Shown here: positions 60,780 to 64,000 of the stretch, piece after piece
Layout: each line of letters starts with the position of its first letter
Numbering within the stretch: position 1 is the stretch's first letter
Origin: Agrypnia vestita
Lineage: Eukaryota; Arthropoda; Insecta; Trichoptera; Phryganeidae
NCBI GenBank assembly: GCA_016648135.1
Contig: JADDOH010011037.1
Coordinates: forward strand, 36,820 to 100,819
Direction: 5' to 3'
Length of the DNA: 64,000 bases
Notes under the pieces: generated by a model
Told to the model about the DNA's origin: nothing
The model's input: the letters and a program-made list of their open reading frames with translations, nothing else
Database searches by the model: none
Position numbers and translations under genes: made by a program

Positions 60780-61225
60780 AGGTTTGGAGCATCAATAATA
60801 TTTCTTAAAATTTTAACCCCACAACTAGGCCCTCCTTTCTACGCGACTCGAGGCTGCGGTAGTTACATTCCCTCTGCAGTACGTCATGGTTCATGAGTGT
60901 AGGATATTCTCCTTTTCTGCGCAGGTTTAAGTAGCGCAAGAATTTATTTTGAATCTGCTCAGTCATGTCGATGTATTTCATTTGGTGTGGGCTCCAAACT
61001 GCCATTTGAACGAATGACGAAATTATACATTTTCTCGATGCACTTCTCATTCGAAAATCCTTTCGATATATGTGTTACGAAACCTTTAAGCTTATAACAC
61101 GTTGTAACTAGTTGGTTAATGTGACTTGTGAAAGTCAGTCTGGCATCAAAGACAAAACCGAGATCCTTGATCTCATCAACGCGTGAAAAATTATCCTCAT
61201 GAGTGACTCTACGTTGCGTGAAGCC
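60780..61225 (-). pseudogene. Antisense LINE RT C-terminal fragment
   Basis: The minus-strand frame 61050-60805 carries SFVQMAVWSPHQMKYIDMTE, then QNKFLRYLNLRRKGEYP and RECNYRSLESRRKEGLVV. Upstream lies a frame with LGFVFDARLTFTSHINQLV. This is the thumb region of insect LINE reverse transcriptases. It is found only in copy B, so it probably postdates the duplication. Confidence 0.65.
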
Positions 61226-64000
61226 GTTATATTTATAGGTACATTTCTTCGAGACATTTTGAGAGACTTGTGTATCCTTTCAGAGATTGCGAGAGACATG
61301 TTCTAAACGTTCGAAAATAAAGTGCGTGCGTGCGTGTATAATGTGATTGAATATTCGAGGGAATTGGTTATATTATTGTCAGTATTCAGAAGGTTCACAA
61401 TCTCTTTACAATCGTAAAATAGAAACAAAGTATTGATAAAACAAAAAAAATAAAAAATCTCTTACATAAGCGCTGAAATAATTCTTTTATGTCTAGTATG
61501 TTGTAATAATGTCAAAATAAGTCACTTAAAAATTAATAATTTTTGTCTTTGATAAACCTGGGTGATGGTATTTAATTTATATTGGAATCTAAAATGTGAT
61601 AAATTTTAGGTACAAGGACAAGGATTTGTGATTTTTCAAATACATATGTAGAAGTTGTATTTTATTTTGTGAAGTAGTCATGTGTCATGATTGGAGATAT
61701 TATCTCTTTCTAGCACCCTTTCTCTTACTTCAAATAAAACCTATTATTTTCTTCTGGGTTTGAGTGCACATTGAATGCGTATGCAGATAATAATGTGTGA
61801 AAAGAGATTATTATAAAAAGGATATTTATTTTATCAATTTAATTTATTCTTAATAACAAAAACATATACTCAAAATTAAAAATAAGATAAGTTAAGATAA
61901 CTGACCGATTGGATTGAAAAACAGGGAAGCAGAAGGTCCTAGAGTAAATACTAAAAATGGTGTGATTGAGGGAAGAATACTTACTACCAAAAGAGGCTTT
62001 AAATATGAGAGTTTCAAAGGGATCCCGTACGCCAGACCACCGATCGGGAAATTAAGATTTCGGGTAGGTACACGCATCACCATTACATAATCAATATTTA
62101 TTTCAAAAAACTTTGTATTATGCAGATTGATTATTTTTAACGTCGATTACATTCGAAACCATTGTATCTTTTGCGGCACAGACACAAAATTACTATACCG
62201 TAAAATAAACTATAAAATATTTTAATATCGGATGGAAGCGTCGCCTCACTCAGGTGGGGTGTGGGGTCGTAACTAACAGAGAAACGTTCAAATTTGGATG
62301 TATAGAATACAAGTTAATTCATTCAATTCAATTGGTAATTAATTATATTATGTAGATTGGATGACGTTTGAGTTCATATTATCTTCGATGAAATTATACT
62401 GATATTGAAACCGCTACACTTTAAAAATAATGAATCATTAAGTTTTATGTAAGATTTGTTATTTTATGCAAATTAATAATAATTATGTCCAACCTTACGC
62501 TATAAACATAAAAAATAATCAATACCTTATTTAGTATAGCAAATAAAAATTACATGTATAACACTAAATTTCAACCTCACTACAAATCCAGGATCCACAG
62601 CCTGCAGATAATTGGGAAGGAATTCTAGATGCATCTGAAGTTAGAAGTGGCTGCACACAAGATGATCGATTATTTACAAAAAAGTATTACGGCGAAGAGG
62701 ACTGTCTTTACCTTAACGTATATGTACCGAAAATTTATGAAAAGCATGAACCATTTCCGGTGATGGTCTGGATATCCGGCGGCGGCTTCCTTTTAGGAGA
62801 CGGAAGTCCTGAAATGTACGGTCCTGATTTTCTGGTGGAAAAAAAGGTCATCATCGTGACATTTAACTACAGGGTCGGAGCCTTTGGATTTCTCTCCTTG
62901 AATTCTCCAGAAGTTCCTGGAAATGCTGGACTTAAAGATCAATCGCTCGCTCTGAAATGGGTTAAACGAAATATTCAGCTGTTCAACGGAGATGTGAAAA
63001 GTATCACTATATTTGGAGAAAGCGCTGAAGGAGCCTCGGTTAACTATCATATGGTATCCCCTTTGTCGCAAGGGTTGTTTAATAGGGTGATAATACAATC
63101 AGGATCGGCTGATTGCGTATGGGCTTCCCAAAGCGATCCTGAAAGTAAAGCTTTTACGTTGGCTAAAGAATTAGGATTCACGACAAATAGCAAAGACGAG
63201 GTGGTAGCATTTTTGAGAACCGTTCCAAAGGGCAATTTGACGTGCGCGTCCTGATCTCCAAGTCTCACTGGCACCTTGGAATTATCATTTGCTCCAACCA
63301 TCGAAAAGCGATTTCCGAATACTGAAGCCTTCATCACTAGCTCCCCTAAGGAATTGTTGAGATCGGGAGATTTTCTAAAGGTACCGATGCTTGCAGGCTT
63401 GAACTCAAATGAAGGTGTAATGTACGAAACCTGTGCTTTCCAGTCCATCGTTGACAACGATTCACTTAAAAAATATAAGTATAATCAAATTCCAGACTTA
63501 AGGAGGTTCGTGCCCGATGAACTAATCAGAAAGTATGGTGAAAATAAGATTGACGAAATTGTAACCAAAATACGACAGTTTTATTTTCCATCAACCGATG
63601 ACATTTCGGATGATTTGTTAAACTTGTATTCCGACTACTATTCGTGATTGATTTTACCAAAATGCTGACAACTTATGCAAATCGATCTGCCACCATTTAC
63701 TATTATGAGTTTGCGTACAGTGGTTCGAGGAATTTTCTAAGAATTTTGAATGACTTTAATTATACTGGTGCGGCCCATACCGATGAACTTGGTTATATGT
63801 TTGATATAAGTCTCCATAAAATTGATCAAATTCCCTCTTCCTCGACCGATTCCTTAGTTACGGAAAGGATGGTGGATTTGTGGACAAATTTCGCCAAACA
63901 CGGGTGAGTACAAGTATCGTCTTATTGTGGTTTGTAGGTTTTTAAAACCAGTTAAGCAACCTTTTTTTTTTAAATATATTTGTGAAATTTAAAACCGGTT

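Larger units (their letters stand above)
58695..63903 (+). pseudogene. Carboxylesterase pseudogene B (shared TGA plus frameshift), exon 4 outside the window
   Basis: Exon 1 is 58695-58783, exon 2 is 61925-62063 and exon 3 is 62592-63903, with all visible splice sites intact. Exon 3 carries the same TGA as copy A (63252-63254). A private 1-nt deletion near 63637 changes the following frame and creates a second stop at 63645-63647. The elbow is GESAEG and the oxyanion hole SGGG, both off consensus. Exon 3 differs from copy A at only about 20 positions, while intron 2 differs at about 50 of 515. The ATG used by copy A at 36137 is GTG here. The last exon would lie just beyond 64000. Confidence 0.85.
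57590..64000 (+). repeat. Tandem duplication block T, copy B (holds pseudogene B)
   Basis: It aligns with 35150-40545 in the same orientation and continues past the window end. Private differences include an insert of about 80 bp near 57820-57900, an insert of about 350 bp at 58890-59218, extra sequence at about 59350-60180, and a LINE-bearing segment near 60390-61225. Confidence 0.8.

Overview
The window looks like AT-rich insect nuclear DNA. Its genes have introns with GT/AG junctions, and its mobile elements are insect-type non-LTR retrotransposons (LINEs), a piggyBac element, a mariner element and tRNA-derived SINEs. I cannot name the order or species from sequence alone. No bacterial, CRISPR, rRNA or organellar features were seen.

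The real genes form a carboxylesterase (type-B, alpha/beta-hydrolase) cluster. Two are intact four-exon genes on the minus strand: gene 1 (6427-13909, 581 aa) and gene 2 (20264-23366, 576 aa). I assembled both from splice signals. In each, a short first exon encodes a signal peptide and ends in phase 2. Exons 2, 3 and 4 follow, with exons 2 and 4 exactly 151 and 157 nt in both genes. The Ser-Glu-His triad is intact, so both should be secreted hydrolases. Two more copies lie on the plus strand: pseudogene A (36164-41148) and pseudogene B (58695 to beyond the retained exon 3 end at 63903). They share an in-frame TGA, a Gly-to-Glu change next to the nucleophile and loss of the oxyanion-hole His. 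B also has a 1-nt deletion, and A has lost the exon 4 splice acceptor.

A and B lie in a tandem duplication, about 35.15-40.55 kb and about 57.6 kb to the window end. Each duplicate is preceded by copies of another repeat block, 29.5-31.8 kb and 45.7-56.7 kb. The second copy of that block was interrupted by a 5.4-kb I-type LINE (46377-51790), a 2.1-kb piggyBac relic (52131-54204) and a 1.3-kb mariner (55306-56590). The first copy keeps the empty site for all three, so their boundaries and target duplications can be read directly.

The rest is repeats: a nearly intact 5'-truncated LINE at 25171-28320, many antisense LINE 3' fragments, a transposase relic near 28.8 kb, inverted-repeat elements and MITEs, a 129-130 bp minisatellite (56.7-57.3 kb) and several near-perfect hairpins. 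I found no undescribed defence or regulatory system. The most interesting points are the shared stop codon with exons far better conserved than introns, and the nested insertions with matching empty sites.
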